Below the pieces are notes generated by a model. It was not told the DNA's origin. It ran no database searches and saw only the letters and a list, made by a program, of their open reading frames with translations. DNA of 6,681 nt from contig JALOTR010000164.1 of assembly GCA_025457805.1 (NCBI GenBank), positions 1-6,681 on the forward strand, given 5' to 3'. This document shows, piece after piece, positions 1-5,320 of the stretch. Position 1 is the stretch's first letter. Every line of letters starts with the position of its first letter. This stretch comes from Akkermansiaceae bacterium. Its GTDB lineage: Bacteria > Verrucomicrobiota > Verrucomicrobiia > Verrucomicrobiales > Akkermansiaceae. The position numbers and the translations under genes are program-made.

Positions 1-873
1 ATCGACGAGGTCCCATGAGGCGTTGTGATAGTTTCCGCTGGCTTTGGAGACGGCGCGTTGCACGGCGGATCCGGCGGCTTCGTTGGCGGTGGCGTCCTTG
101 TCGGCCATTTGTTGTTTCTGCATGCCTTCTTCGCGGAGATTGCCGTAGCCGAGATAGGTCTTGTTGAGTTCGATGCCGAGGTCGCTGATCTTTTTATCCT
201 GCGGTGCGGGGATGTGACAAACGGCGCGGTCCTGATCGATGATCATGAATTTTCCGCCAGCAAGCGCGGCTCCATCGTGCCAGGATCCGGACATGCCAGT
301 ATCTCGCGGGCCACAGTGGATGGTATTGACGATGACCCCTTTGGCATAACTTTCCTTGCATGCCTGGCGTGGATCGACCGGGCCTTGATTGAACGGCTCG
401 TTGCCAGCGATGAAGATGGCCTTGTAGGTTTTGGGGTCCTGATCCCAGGTGAGATCGGTGATGGCGCGTTGGATGACGGCTCCGCAATATTCCTCGCCGC
501 CATTGGTGGTGAGGGCGGTGATTTGTTTGCTCACTTCATCAAGATCGCGGGTGAGCGGTTGGATCTGGCGGATGTAATGACTGCCAACGGGCTGGTTGTT
601 GTTACCATATTCAAATAGGGCCACTTCCACGAAAGGGGCCACGCCATCGCGGCGGGCATCGATGAAGGTGTTGACGACTTTCCATAACTGGGTTTTCGCC
701 TGATCGATGAGGCCGTCCATGCTGCTGGAGGTGTCGAGCAGGAGGGCGATCTGCACCTTGTGGTGGGCTTCGGCGGCGGCCGGATCCACCGGCGGACGAT
801 CGCGGCGGCCTTTGGCGGACAGGGGTTGGGCGAGGGTGATGAGACTGATGATTAGAGGCAGTGTGGTTTTCAT
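1..873 (-). CDS. Exported von Willebrand factor A domain protein (partial, C-terminus outside window)
   Basis: The frame is open for 291 codons from ATG at 873 to the left edge, with no stop reached. Residues 1-20 form a classical signal peptide: Lys at 2, a hydrophobic core, and a likely cut after LSA (20). The mature protein is therefore exported, probably periplasmic or surface-associated. From about residue 39 a vWA domain follows. The strand IALLLDTSSSM carries the metal-ion-dependent adhesion site DxSxS (D47, S49, S51), and LTTNGGEEYCG (121-131) supplies the conserved Thr region. IFIAGNEPFNQGP (153-165) has Asn158 where many vWA domains carry the third metal-site Asp. vWA domains bind protein partners through a metal ion; the partner here is unknown. 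The region after about residue 222 is Gln/Lys/Ala-rich and looks helical. The gene lies 61 bases downstream of the CpdA-like phosphoesterase, so it may be the last gene of that transcript or have its own control (see hairpin 874-909). The vWA fold is confident; the role is not known. Confidence 0.88.
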   Translation of the reverse strand, partial: MKTTLPLIISLITLAQPLSAKGRRDRPPVDPAAAEAHHKVQIALLLDTSSSMDGLIDQAKTQLWKVVNTFIDARRDGVAPFVEVALFEYGNNNQPVGSHYIRQIQPLTRDLDEVSKQITALTTNGGEEYCGAVIQRAITDLTWDQDPKTYKAIFIAGNEPFNQGPVDPRQACKESYAKGVIVNTIHCGPRDTGMSGSWHDGAALAGGKFMIIDQDRAVCHIPAPQDKKISDLGIELNKTYLGYGNLREEGMQKQQMADKDATANEAAGSAVQRAVSKASGNYHNASWDLVD

Positions 874-909
874 GACACCTGCTTTTTACCCCGATCCGCG
901 GCGGGTGTC
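874..909 (-). promoter_or_regulatory. 5' leader hairpin burying the ribosome-binding region of the vWA gene
   Basis: Reading the minus strand, GACACCCGC (909-901) can pair with GCAGGTGTC (882-874) across an 18-base loop. Eight of nine positions pair, with one C-A mismatch. The 3' arm ends at the base just before the ATG at 873 and contains AGG, the only Shine-Dalgarno-like bases of the gene. If formed in the mRNA, the stem would mask the initiation site. The pairing is seen in the sequence; the regulatory role is inferred. There is no T-tract after the stem, so it is not an intrinsic terminator. Confidence 0.35.
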
Positions 910-934
910 CGTAAAGGCTCGGTAAATTCAACGC

Positions 935-1750
935 TCAGGCTTGGAGTGCGTGATTCCAGCCCTTGTCGGTCTTTTCGAAGGGGAAATCGGCGGTTTTTTG
1001 GAAGTTTCCATCGATGAAGGTGTGCTGGATGATTTCCACGTGTGCAGCGGAGATCAGGATTTCATGAAATCCCTGCGGCTCGCCCTGGAGGCGGGTGGAG
1101 CAGACGGTGGGTGCCTGGGATATCATGGTTTTCCATGAGCCTGTCAGGCTTTTCGCGGCGATCTGCGAGCGATGAAAGTGCCCGCACAGGACCAGATCCA
1201 ATTGTGATGACTCCATGGCCGCCATGAGAGCGGCGAGTGGCTTGACGACTGCGCGGCCGGAAACCTTCAACTCCAGCAAGGGATGATGAATGACCAGGAT
1301 CCTGCACGGATGTGCGGGAGTTTCTGCGAAATGACCGGCGATGCGGGAAATCTGGTGACGCGAAAGCCTGCCGTCCGACCAATCGGTGTGGAAACCAAAG
1401 GGCCGCGGGCTGTTGAGGCATATCACATCGAAGATATCATCCCGGTAAACCGGCTCGATGTCCGGGTGGATGCGTTGTTGATAGCGGCGGAAGGGGCGGA
1501 AGAAGCGATCGTAGGGATGATTGAAGTAGGGGATATCATGATTTCCCGGAATGATGATTCGTGGACTTGGAAGTTGATCGATGAATCTGGCTGCGGCGTC
1601 CAGCTCGCTGCGGCGGGCGGTCATGCTGAGGTCGCCGCTGAGGACTGTTAGATCCGGATCGAGGTTGTGAGCGGTCTCGATGAACGAAGCGGCGATTTGT
1701 GGATCCGCTGCGCCGAAATGGGGATCGGATAGATGGATCAGGCGTTTCAT
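935..1750 (-). CDS. Calcineurin-like metallophosphoesterase, CpdA-like (class III phosphodiesterase family)
   Basis: This 271-residue protein has the full set of two-metal phosphoesterase motifs: DPH (D9, H11), SGD (38-40), GNHD (69-72), a His pair HHP (155-157) and GHFH (190-193). The spacing fits the family that contains cyclic-nucleotide phosphodiesterase CpdA and many phosphatases of unknown substrate. No signal peptide or membrane segment is visible, so it is probably cytoplasmic. The ATG at 1750 was chosen because the protein then begins with the family's usual MKRLIHLSDPHFG strand. The frame stays open further upstream, to about 2293, but that part overlaps the lipid kinase and is low-complexity Pro/Arg/His sequence. 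The start overlaps the kinase stop by four bases (ATGA, 1747-1750), with no Shine-Dalgarno sequence nearby, which points to translational coupling. Its substrate may therefore be linked to the kinase product. The family call is firm; the substrate is unknown, and cAMP is only one option. Confidence 0.9.
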   Translation of the reverse strand: MKRLIHLSDPHFGAADPQIAASFIETAHNLDPDLTVLSGDLSMTARRSELDAAARFIDQLPSPRIIIPGNHDIPYFNHPYDRFFRPFRRYQQRIHPDIEPVYRDDIFDVICLNSPRPFGFHTDWSDGRLSRHQISRIAGHFAETPAHPCRILVIHHPLLELKVSGRAVVKPLAALMAAMESSQLDLVLCGHFHRSQIAAKSLTGSWKTMISQAPTVCSTRLQGEPQGFHEILISAAHVEIIQHTFIDGNFQKTADFPFEKTDKGWNHALQA

Positions 1751-2688
1751 GCGGAGGGTGGCGGGTCGTTTTCCAGCACGGAAGGATCGCCAAGGACGTG
1801 CAGGCAGCGCGGGCGGATGCGGAGGCGGATGGGGAAGCGGAGTTTGAGGATTTCCCCATCGAGCATGATTTTTGCATGGCGGCGGCGCTTGGCGCGCAGG
1901 GTGATTTCCGGAGTGGAGAAAACCGTGAGTTGCGGGTTCAGGTTCTGGCGGCCCATGGAATAATCGAGCATGCCGCGGAGTGCGGCGGAGGTGTGGCGAT
2001 GGCGGCCGAGGTAGGCGGTGAGTTTCCCGGATGTGAACTCGGTGCGTGCGGGGATGAGGCCGACGGCATTCCGATAACTGCCGGGAACGAAGACTGAGAA
2101 CTTGGTGCGGAGGGTGCCGGATCCTGCGGGGGACTCCCATGAGAGGCGGAGCGCGCGGGATTTGCGGAATGCCAAGCCCACGCGGCTGATGAGTCCGATG
2201 GCCTTGCGCCACCACTGGCCGCGGTTGGCTTCGCGATTTTCGAAGATGGAGGAAAACTCCGGATAGAAGCCGAAGATGGTGGAGCAAAGGCAAGTGCGGC
2301 CATTCACGTCGAGCACATCGATGGGAAACGAAGGTGCATTTGCGAGAAACTCTGCGGCTTTAGCGAAATCGAGCGGAATGCCAAGATCGCGTGCGGCGAG
2401 GTTGAAGGTGCCCATGGGAAGGATGCCCAGCGCGGTTTCTGTGCCGGCGATGAGCCCGGCGGCAGCGGAGACCGAGCCATCGCCACCACCGATGAGGAGC
2501 ACGTCGGGGCGTTCTTTGAGCGCCTGCTGGATGCACCTTTCGATGTCACCGGGATCAACGAGGCGGGTGGTGATTTCGTGTTGGCGGGCGTGGAAGGCCT
2601 TTTCCACGTCTTTGGCAATGGTTGCCGGATCATGGCCGCGTTGGGAGGCTCCGGCGGCGCGGTTGATGAGAAGGATGCAGCGGCTCAT
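1747..2688 (-). CDS. Diacylglycerol-kinase-family lipid kinase (DAGK_cat, YegS/DgkB-like)
   Basis: The 313-residue protein has the two-domain architecture of bacterial DAGK_cat lipid kinases and is of normal length for them. The N-terminal start MSRCILLINRAAG is the family's first beta strand and nucleotide-binding turn. LLIGGGDGS (64-72) is the nucleotide-binding GGDGT-type motif, and LGILPMGTFNLAARDLGIP (87-105) is the second hallmark (usually P-x-GTxNDxA). The C-terminal beta-rich domain includes LDGE (276-279), a conserved acidic turn. Such enzymes transfer the ATP gamma-phosphate to diacylglycerol, sphingoid bases or related lipids at the inner face of the membrane. The substrate cannot be read from sequence. 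The neighbouring isoprenoid-synthase-like gene makes a prenyl alcohol or prenylated lipid a reasonable alternative to diacylglycerol. The gene begins 75 bases after the upstream gene and ends in an ATGA overlap with the CpdA-like phosphoesterase. No Shine-Dalgarno sequence precedes the ATG. Confidence 0.92.
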   Translation of the reverse strand: MSRCILLINRAAGASQRGHDPATIAKDVEKAFHARQHEITTRLVDPGDIERCIQQALKERPDVLLIGGGDGSVSAAAGLIAGTETALGILPMGTFNLAARDLGIPLDFAKAAEFLANAPSFPIDVLDVNGRTCLCSTIFGFYPEFSSIFENREANRGQWWRKAIGLISRVGLAFRKSRALRLSWESPAGSGTLRTKFSVFVPGSYRNAVGLIPARTEFTSGKLTAYLGRHRHTSAALRGMLDYSMGRQNLNPQLTVFSTPEITLRAKRRRHAKIMLDGEILKLRFPIRLRIRPRCLHVLGDPSVLENDPPPSA

Positions 2689-2730
2689 GTGGCAGGGTGG
2701 GGGACGGCCGGATGAAATACGTGCCTGCCC

Positions 2731-2758
2731 ATGATGTGCTTGGAATGGGTGGAGTCAA
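2731..2758 (-). promoter_or_regulatory. Weak sigma70-type promoter candidate ahead of the lipid kinase
   Basis: On the minus strand TTGACT (2758-2753, five of six consensus bases) is followed after 16 bases by CATCAT (2736-2731, four of six). Transcription would begin near 2724 and give a leader of about 36 bases before the ATG at 2688. It sits in the only sizeable gap of the minus-strand gene cluster, which is where an internal promoter for the kinase and phosphoesterase pair would be expected. The match is modest and could be chance. Confidence 0.25.
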
Positions 2759-2763
2759 AACAA

Positions 2764-3570
2764 TCATCCGGCGATCCAACCCGAAGCGCGACGGCATGAG
2801 ATGGCAGCCCGTGCGCCGCGGGCCGCAGTTCTGAGGAGAATGTGAAGGCAGAACTGGGGATGCAAACCCAGAGGTGCGGGGTGACTGTAGGATTTCACGG
2901 CGGCGATGAGTGCAGGACTGTTGGAATCGTCTGCCGTGGCAAAGGAGGGGAGGCCACGCTTGCAGTCTTTGCGGATGTCCAGGACATCGTCGATGATCTG
3001 GGCGATCATCACGATCCGGAACAGGATGCGGAGATCCGCGTCGGTCCGGATTTCGTGCTCGGCCACATCAATGGGACCTTGCGTCGCGATGGCCCAGAGT
3101 GTGGCGAGTGAGACGCGGTTGACGTTTTCGCGATAGATTCGCACGTCGCTCGCGGCCGGTCTGCGACCGGGCCTTGAGCGTTCGAGATGGCGGAGCCGTT
3201 TGATATAACTGCAAATGCAGTCGCGGTGAAACGAGCGTGAAAACGATGAGATGCAATGGCGGAAATCAGCCGGGTTGTGGGGATCTCCATCGAAGCGATC
3301 GTTGAGGTATGCACCGAGTTCCATGGTATCGATGATCGCGCGTTTGCGGGCTGCATCCAGGGCGATGCCCCGTGCTTCGAGCGCCGCGCTGATTGCCATG
3401 AGAGACAGCACACGGAGGGGGGTGCCGGGTTGTCGGGCAAAGAACAAATGGGCGTTTCCAAAGAAGGCCGCCGCTGCGGCTGGGATTCCCAGCCAAATAG
3501 GTTTCGCTTGGAACGCGGCAGATCGGGCCATGGTCTTTTCCATGGGTATCGTGATAGCCGAATACATCAT
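2764..3570 (-). CDS. Class I isoprenoid-synthase-like enzyme (polyprenyl synthase fold)
   Basis: As started here the protein has 268 residues. AQIIDDVLDIRKD (190-202, D194/D195/D198/D202) closely matches the second aspartate-rich motif of trans-prenyltransferases (QxxDDxLDxxxD). About 100 residues earlier, YLNDRFDGD (88-96, N90 D91 D94 D96) sits where the first Asp-rich motif belongs, but reads NDxxDxD instead of DDxxD. The rest is mainly helical with a basic middle (about 123-145), consistent with an all-alpha class I fold. These enzymes ionise or condense allylic diphosphates through Mg2+ bound by the two motifs. Product and chain length cannot be predicted. It is shorter than typical polyprenyl synthases (about 300 residues or more), mostly after the second motif. 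The ATG at 3570 was chosen because it overlaps the upstream stop as ATGA (3567-3570). In-frame alternatives are ATG at 3600, 3543 and 3531. It is not a UbiA-type enzyme, because the multiple membrane helices are missing. The fold is likely; the reaction is unknown. Confidence 0.75.
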   Translation of the reverse strand: MMYSAITIPMEKTMARSAAFQAKPIWLGIPAAAAAFFGNAHLFFARQPGTPLRVLSLMAISAALEARGIALDAARKRAIIDTMELGAYLNDRFDGDPHNPADFRHCISSFSRSFHRDCICSYIKRLRHLERSRPGRRPAASDVRIYRENVNRVSLATLWAIATQGPIDVAEHEIRTDADLRILFRIVMIAQIIDDVLDIRKDCKRGLPSFATADDSNSPALIAAVKSYSHPAPLGLHPQFCLHILLRTAARGARAAISCRRASGWIAG

Positions 3571-4277
3571 AGAATGCAAAGAATGATTTCCCTGGGGCAT
3601 CCCCAGCGGACGGGAATGAGATCACTGCAACCCATGCTAACCAATAAATGGGTGGAACCACTTTGCTGACGCCGATGATTGAAGGGGTAGAACCATGCCC
3701 CGGGGAACAAACGCCCACCGGCCTCGAACCATACCCACTGGCAACCATGCAGATGACCTGCAAACACAAGATCGTAACCTGCATGGCGTGCGTGTTTCCA
3801 AATGGAAGGATTGTGCGCGCAGAGAATGGCGGCATCACAATCCGGCAATATCAAGCCACCCGGTCCTGAGATCGAGAAGCGGCGTTCGCGGAAGACGAAG
3901 GATTCCGTTCTTCCTTGAAGCCAGTGCGCTCCGGACTCCATCACTGCTTCGCGAACTTTTGGCTCACCGACTGCGAGGTCATGGTTTCCCGGGATGGCGA
4001 AAACCGGGGCCATGCCGACCATTTGGACGATCAAACTGCGCAATGCATCAAGCTCGGATGCTTGATCCACCAGATCGCCACCTAACAGAATGACATCGGG
4101 TTCGGCCTTTTTGAGTGCCGCTATGACTTGCGAGCCCAACAAGTGGGACCGGCCGCGGCGGAGGTGGATGTCGCTCACATAGGCGAAGCGACATGGATGT
4201 TGAGGCGAGGCGATGATTTCCTCACGCACTCGCAAGGGGCGGTGCAAGCCGAGTTGGAGGCTTTGCAAAAAAGGCAT
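3567..4277 (-). CDS. Metallophosphoesterase of the YaeI/YkuE type
   Basis: The 236-residue protein (ATG at 4277; an in-frame GTG at 4280 directly precedes it) carries all calcineurin-like motifs: DIH (36-38), GGDLVD (66-71), GNHD (97-100), AHNP (153-156) and GHLHG (174-178). The C-terminus LLVSMGCSDLIPVRWGCPRE is the signature ending of YaeI/YkuE-type enzymes (VSxGxG...P-R-x-CPPE-I), which distinguishes it from the CpdA-like paralogue in the same cluster. Members cleave phosphomonoesters or diesters. Chlamydial LpxG, a UDP-diacylglucosamine hydrolase of lipid A synthesis, belongs to this group, so a lipid-linked substrate is plausible. No N-terminal membrane anchor is visible, although YkuE-type proteins often carry one or a Tat signal. 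The start lies three bases after the stop of the TraB-type gene, and the end overlaps the isoprenoid gene, so all three are very likely cotranscribed. Family confident; substrate inferred only. Confidence 0.9.
   Translation of the reverse strand: MPFLQSLQLGLHRPLRVREEIIASPQHPCRFAYVSDIHLRRGRSHLLGSQVIAALKKAEPDVILLGGDLVDQASELDALRSLIVQMVGMAPVFAIPGNHDLAVGEPKVREAVMESGAHWLQGRTESFVFRERRFSISGPGGLILPDCDAAILCAHNPSIWKHARHAGYDLVFAGHLHGCQWVWFEAGGRLFPGAWFYPFNHRRQQSGSTHLLVSMGCSDLIPVRWGCPREIILCIL
3592..3606 (-). other. Perfect hairpin CTGGGG-ATG-CCCCAG near the phosphoesterase/isoprenoid gene junction
   Basis: Six paired bases (3606-3601 with 3597-3592) close a three-base loop, inside the last codons of the YaeI-type phosphoesterase and 21 bases upstream of the preferred isoprenoid-enzyme start. 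On the minus strand the loop is itself an ATG (3600-3598) in frame with the isoprenoid enzyme. It could tune translation at the junction. It could also be a chance by-product of the coding sequence; there is no T-run for termination. Confidence 0.3.
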
Positions 4278-4280
4278 CAC

Positions 4281-5210
4281 TCACGCGGCGTCTTTCTTCT
4301 CCCCAGCGGCTTGAGGCTGAGCTGCTTTTTTCGGAATGTCCCACGCGGTGAGCCAATTCTGTTGGATGCGCTTGTAGCCGGCATCGAGCAATCGTTTTTC
4401 CAAATCGGGGAAATGGGCGGCTCCGTAAAAGACGCCGAGGTTTTTCTTTCCAGCCGTGACTTCGCGTTGGATCACTTCCATGCAGCGTTGATTGCGATCG
4501 CTGATGATCACGCTTTCTCCGGCGAAGGCGGCGATCTGGTCATCGCCCTGGCCGAGCGTGTGGATGATTTCCAATTTCACGAGATCGGATCTTCCCGAGA
4601 GCATGGCGGCGAGCAGCTTGGTGGGATCGGGTTGTTTGGCAGGCTCGGGGGCTTCCTTGCTGGCATTGAGGGCGAAACCGAGCACCGATTCGCCGCGTTC
4701 TTTCTGCATGCGGGAGAATTCCTCGTAGGTGAGATCCGCGTGGACGAAATTGGGTGCCTTGTAATGGATGGAATCCATCTGGCCGGAGAGGTTGAGGAAC
4801 TTCGCGACCATGTCATACATCTTGTGAAGGCCGGACAGATCCTGCTTGGCGGCTGGTTCTTCGGGCGCCGCTGGCTCTTCTGGCGCCGCTGGCTCTTCTA
4901 GCGCCGCTGGCTCTTCTGGCGCCGCTGGCTCTGCGGCCGCTGCGGCGAGTTTTTCCCCGCCGATCATTTCGAAGAGGACGGCATCGTAGGATTTGAAGCG
5001 CTCGTTGAGAGCCTCGTAGTACGCCTTGTCCGCGATGTGGACGGCGCCGATGAGATCCACGTGGTTGCCGTCCTTTTGGTAGCGGGTGATGGCGGTTTGG
5101 AGCCGGGCGGCGGAGTCGTCCTCGTCCACCCGGATGAAGTTTTCCGCCTGGGCGGCGGCGGTGAGGAGGATGAGCGTGAGGGCGCTAGCGAGGCGTGTTC
5201 TGCGGGCCAT
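4281..5210 (-). CDS. Exported TraB/GumN (TIKI-like) family protein with a PEEPAA repeat insert
   Basis: From ATG 5210 the protein has 309 residues. It opens with a textbook signal peptide (MARRTR, hydrophobic core to about 19, cut after AQA at 22). An in-frame GTG at 5234 would add eight residues before it and is less likely. The TraB-type fold is shown by a first GxxH, LIGAVHIAD (53-61), an acidic strand LFEMIGG (79-85), SDRN (237-240) and a second GxxH, GVFYGAAHFPDLEKRL (259-274). TraB/GumN/TIKI proteins are related to metal-dependent hydrolases, and TIKI is a Wnt-cleaving protease. Most bacterial members have no proven reaction. Between the two halves lies a Pro/Glu/Ala-rich linker (about 88-122) made of near-identical six-residue units. 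The C-terminus is Lys/Ala-rich and ends KKDAA. It is the first gene of the minus-strand cluster and diverges from ispG. Its stop is three bases before the ATG of the YaeI-type phosphoesterase. Signal peptide and family are confident; the function is not. Confidence 0.85.
   Translation of the reverse strand: MARRTRLASALTLILLTAAAQAENFIRVDEDDSAARLQTAITRYQKDGNHVDLIGAVHIADKAYYEALNERFKSYDAVLFEMIGGEKLAAAAAEPAAPEEPAALEEPAAPEEPAAPEEPAAKQDLSGLHKMYDMVAKFLNLSGQMDSIHYKAPNFVHADLTYEEFSRMQKERGESVLGFALNASKEAPEPAKQPDPTKLLAAMLSGRSDLVKLEIIHTLGQGDDQIAAFAGESVIISDRNQRCMEVIQREVTAGKKNLGVFYGAAHFPDLEKRLLDAGYKRIQQNWLTAWDIPKKAAQPQAAGEKKDAA
4852..4932. repeat. In-frame 18-bp tandem repeat (about 4.5 copies) in the TraB-type gene
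   Basis: Plus-strand unit GCTGGCTCTTCTGGCGCC occurs at 4870-4887 and 4906-4923 without change. The copy at 4888-4905 has one difference (GGC to AGC), 4852-4869 has a few, and a half unit ends at 4932. On the coding strand each unit gives the six residues PEEPAA; the one-base variant changes Pro to Leu. The length is a multiple of three, so gain or loss of copies would keep the frame and alter only the linker length. The near-identity of the units points to recent expansion. Confidence 0.9.
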
Positions 5211-5281
5211 GGGAAAACTATGCAGGGAAATCACCCCGGCGCGAGAGGAAATGCGGGGGCTTTTTTCCTCCTGAACTTCAA

Positions 5282-5310
5282 TTGCCGGGGGCGGGTTTCT
5301 CGGTTATATC
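5282..5310 (+). promoter_or_regulatory. Candidate ispG promoter giving a near-leaderless transcript
   Basis: TTGCCG (5282-5287, four of six) and TATATC (5305-5310, four of six) are 17 bases apart, the optimal spacing. Transcription would start near 5317, only about four bases before the ispG ATG at 5321. No Shine-Dalgarno sequence lies between the -10 box and the ATG, which agrees with leaderless or near-leaderless translation. Both boxes are imperfect, so this is a proposal. Confidence 0.35.
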
Positions 5311-5320
5311 CGGCTCGCCG

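Noticed and set aside
25..618. 197-codon plus-strand open frame
   Set aside because: It lies wholly antisense to the vWA gene, whose frame has a signal peptide and metal-site motifs. The translation is Gly/Asp/Val-rich with no recognisable domain, as expected for a shadow frame in GC-rich DNA.
1751..2293. N-terminal extension of the CpdA-like phosphoesterase frame
   Set aside because: The frame is open but overlaps the lipid kinase and encodes low-complexity Pro/Arg/His sequence. The conserved first strand starts at ATG 1750.
2764..3570. UbiA-type membrane prenyltransferase, suggested by the NDxxD motif
   Set aside because: UbiA enzymes have eight or nine membrane helices. This protein has at most one or two hydrophobic stretches, and its second motif is that of soluble trans-prenyltransferases.
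3266..3838. 190-codon minus-strand frame across the isoprenoid/phosphoesterase junction
   Set aside because: It overlaps two genes with clear family motifs on the same strand and shows no motif of its own.
4128..4901. 257-codon plus-strand open frame
   Set aside because: It is antisense to the TraB-type gene and the start of the phosphoesterase. Its aromatic C-terminal repeat is only the reverse reading of the 18-bp repeat.
5245..5270. Inverted repeat GAGGAAA ... TTTCCTC in the divergent region
   Set aside because: It has seven base pairs around a 12-base loop, and the 3' arm is not followed by a T-run. It is too weak to call an operator or terminator without comparative data.
5251..5274. 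Seven-codon reading frame upstream of ispG as a leader peptide
   Set aside because: It lies upstream of the candidate ispG promoter, has no regulatory codon run, and GAGGAA sits too close to its ATG to act as a ribosome-binding site.
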